Assembly: GCA_903904515.1 (NCBI GenBank)
Contig: CAIVCR010000021.1
Span: 1 to 40,776 of the forward strand
DNA: 40,776 nucleotides
Reading direction: 5' to 3'
DNA from: an uncultured Bacteroidia bacterium
Lineage (GTDB): Bacteria > Bacteroidota > Bacteroidia > Bacteroidales > Prolixibacteraceae
In this document: in pieces, positions 40,585 through 40,776 of the stretch
Position numbering within the stretch: position 1 is the first letter of the stretch
Layout of the letters: each line of letters opens with the position of its first letter
Notes under the pieces: generated by a model
Database searches by the model: none
The model's input: the letters and a program-made list of their open reading frames with translations, nothing else
Told to the model about the DNA's origin: nothing
Translations under genes and position numbers: made by a program

Positions 40585-40776
40585 ATGGTAACAGTGGAGA
40601 TGACTGAGACAGAATATAAGGCGTACCAACTATACTTAAAAAGCGTCAAGGTAATGGTTGAGTCGAAGAGGAAGAATTCAAAAAAGTCTTCAGTGGCCGA
40701 TTATTTGGCTGATCCGGATAATATAGACGCTTTGGAAAGGGGTCTAAGAGATGTTGAGGAAGGTAAGATAAGTTAT
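40585..40776 (+). CDS. Partial antitoxin-like protein, cut by the window end
   Basis: Sixty-four codons without a stop reach the end of the window. The sequence VEMTETEYKAYQLYLKSVK, then VADYLADPDNIDALERGL and EEGKISY, is acidic and helical with a C-terminal part like the toxin-binding tail of Phd/YefM- or RelB-type antitoxins (ADPENIxxLxxxxxxxxxGK). I choose ATG 40585 over 40564 because the latter lies upstream of the expected transcript start. A RelE/ParE- or HicA-like toxin gene should follow. Family assignment is tentative. Confidence 0.55.
   Translation, partial: MVTVEMTETEYKAYQLYLKSVKVMVESKRKNSKKSSVADYLADPDNIDALERGLRDVEEGKISY

Overview
The window looks like a chromosomal segment of a member of the Bacteroidota, probably an environmental Bacteroidales or Marinilabiliales-type organism. 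The basis is the AT-leaning composition, several upstream regions that fit the Bacteroidota promoter form (TTTG, about 18-21 nt, TAnnTTTG), absence of obvious Shine-Dalgarno sequences, and the gene types: SusG-like GH13 lipoprotein, YtrA-type GntR/ABC operon, M1-like ABC permeases, AAA_14/DUF4143 ATPase and REP-associated transposases. No species is assigned.

Layout. 1-6.8 kb is mostly housekeeping: a tRNA-Ser(GCU), an exported amidase whose natural start codon seems to have become ATA, then a minus-strand series (hslR, pth, L25, prs, engB, manA, a Dabb protein and a YgiT/DUF4258 toxin-antitoxin pair). 6.9-11.3 kb on the plus strand holds a DEDDy exonuclease, trpS, a GntP-type permease and a BioF-like PLP enzyme. 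11.3-14.8 kb is accessory: an AlkD-type glycosylase and a RAYT transposase framed by cognate REP palindromes, a GH13 lipoprotein, and an internally deleted 23S-IVS-type four-helix-bundle protein between inverted GGAGAGAC repeats.

14.8-30.8 kb is a seven-gene minus-strand transport cluster and the most unusual part of the window. In transcription order it has an ABC ATPase, an ABC-2 permease fused to a degenerate M1-peptidase-like domain and a golvesin-type C-terminal domain, a TolC-type outer-membrane factor, a membrane-fusion lipoprotein, an RND permease, a second RND permease whose single 1584-residue chain continues into a complete ABC nucleotide-binding domain, and an ABC-2-like membrane protein. 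In the fusion, a candidate first strand of the ABC domain is separated from its Walker A part by about 180 residues with four predicted membrane spans. The cluster carries every part of a proton-driven tripartite pump and of two ATP-driven ABC systems, with one polypeptide bridging the two energy sources.

31-40.8 kb holds a YqhA-family membrane protein, a YtrA-type ABC operon with a visible promoter and candidate operator, an AAA_14/DUF4143 ATPase, a class C beta-lactamase-type hydrolase, a flavin reductase beside an SDR gene broken by an amber codon, a second RAYT with its own, different REP palindromes, a DUF2059 protein, a small HTH protein with a 12-bp inverted repeat over its start, and a partial antitoxin-like gene running off the end. 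All functions are assigned from motifs read by eye; no database search was run.
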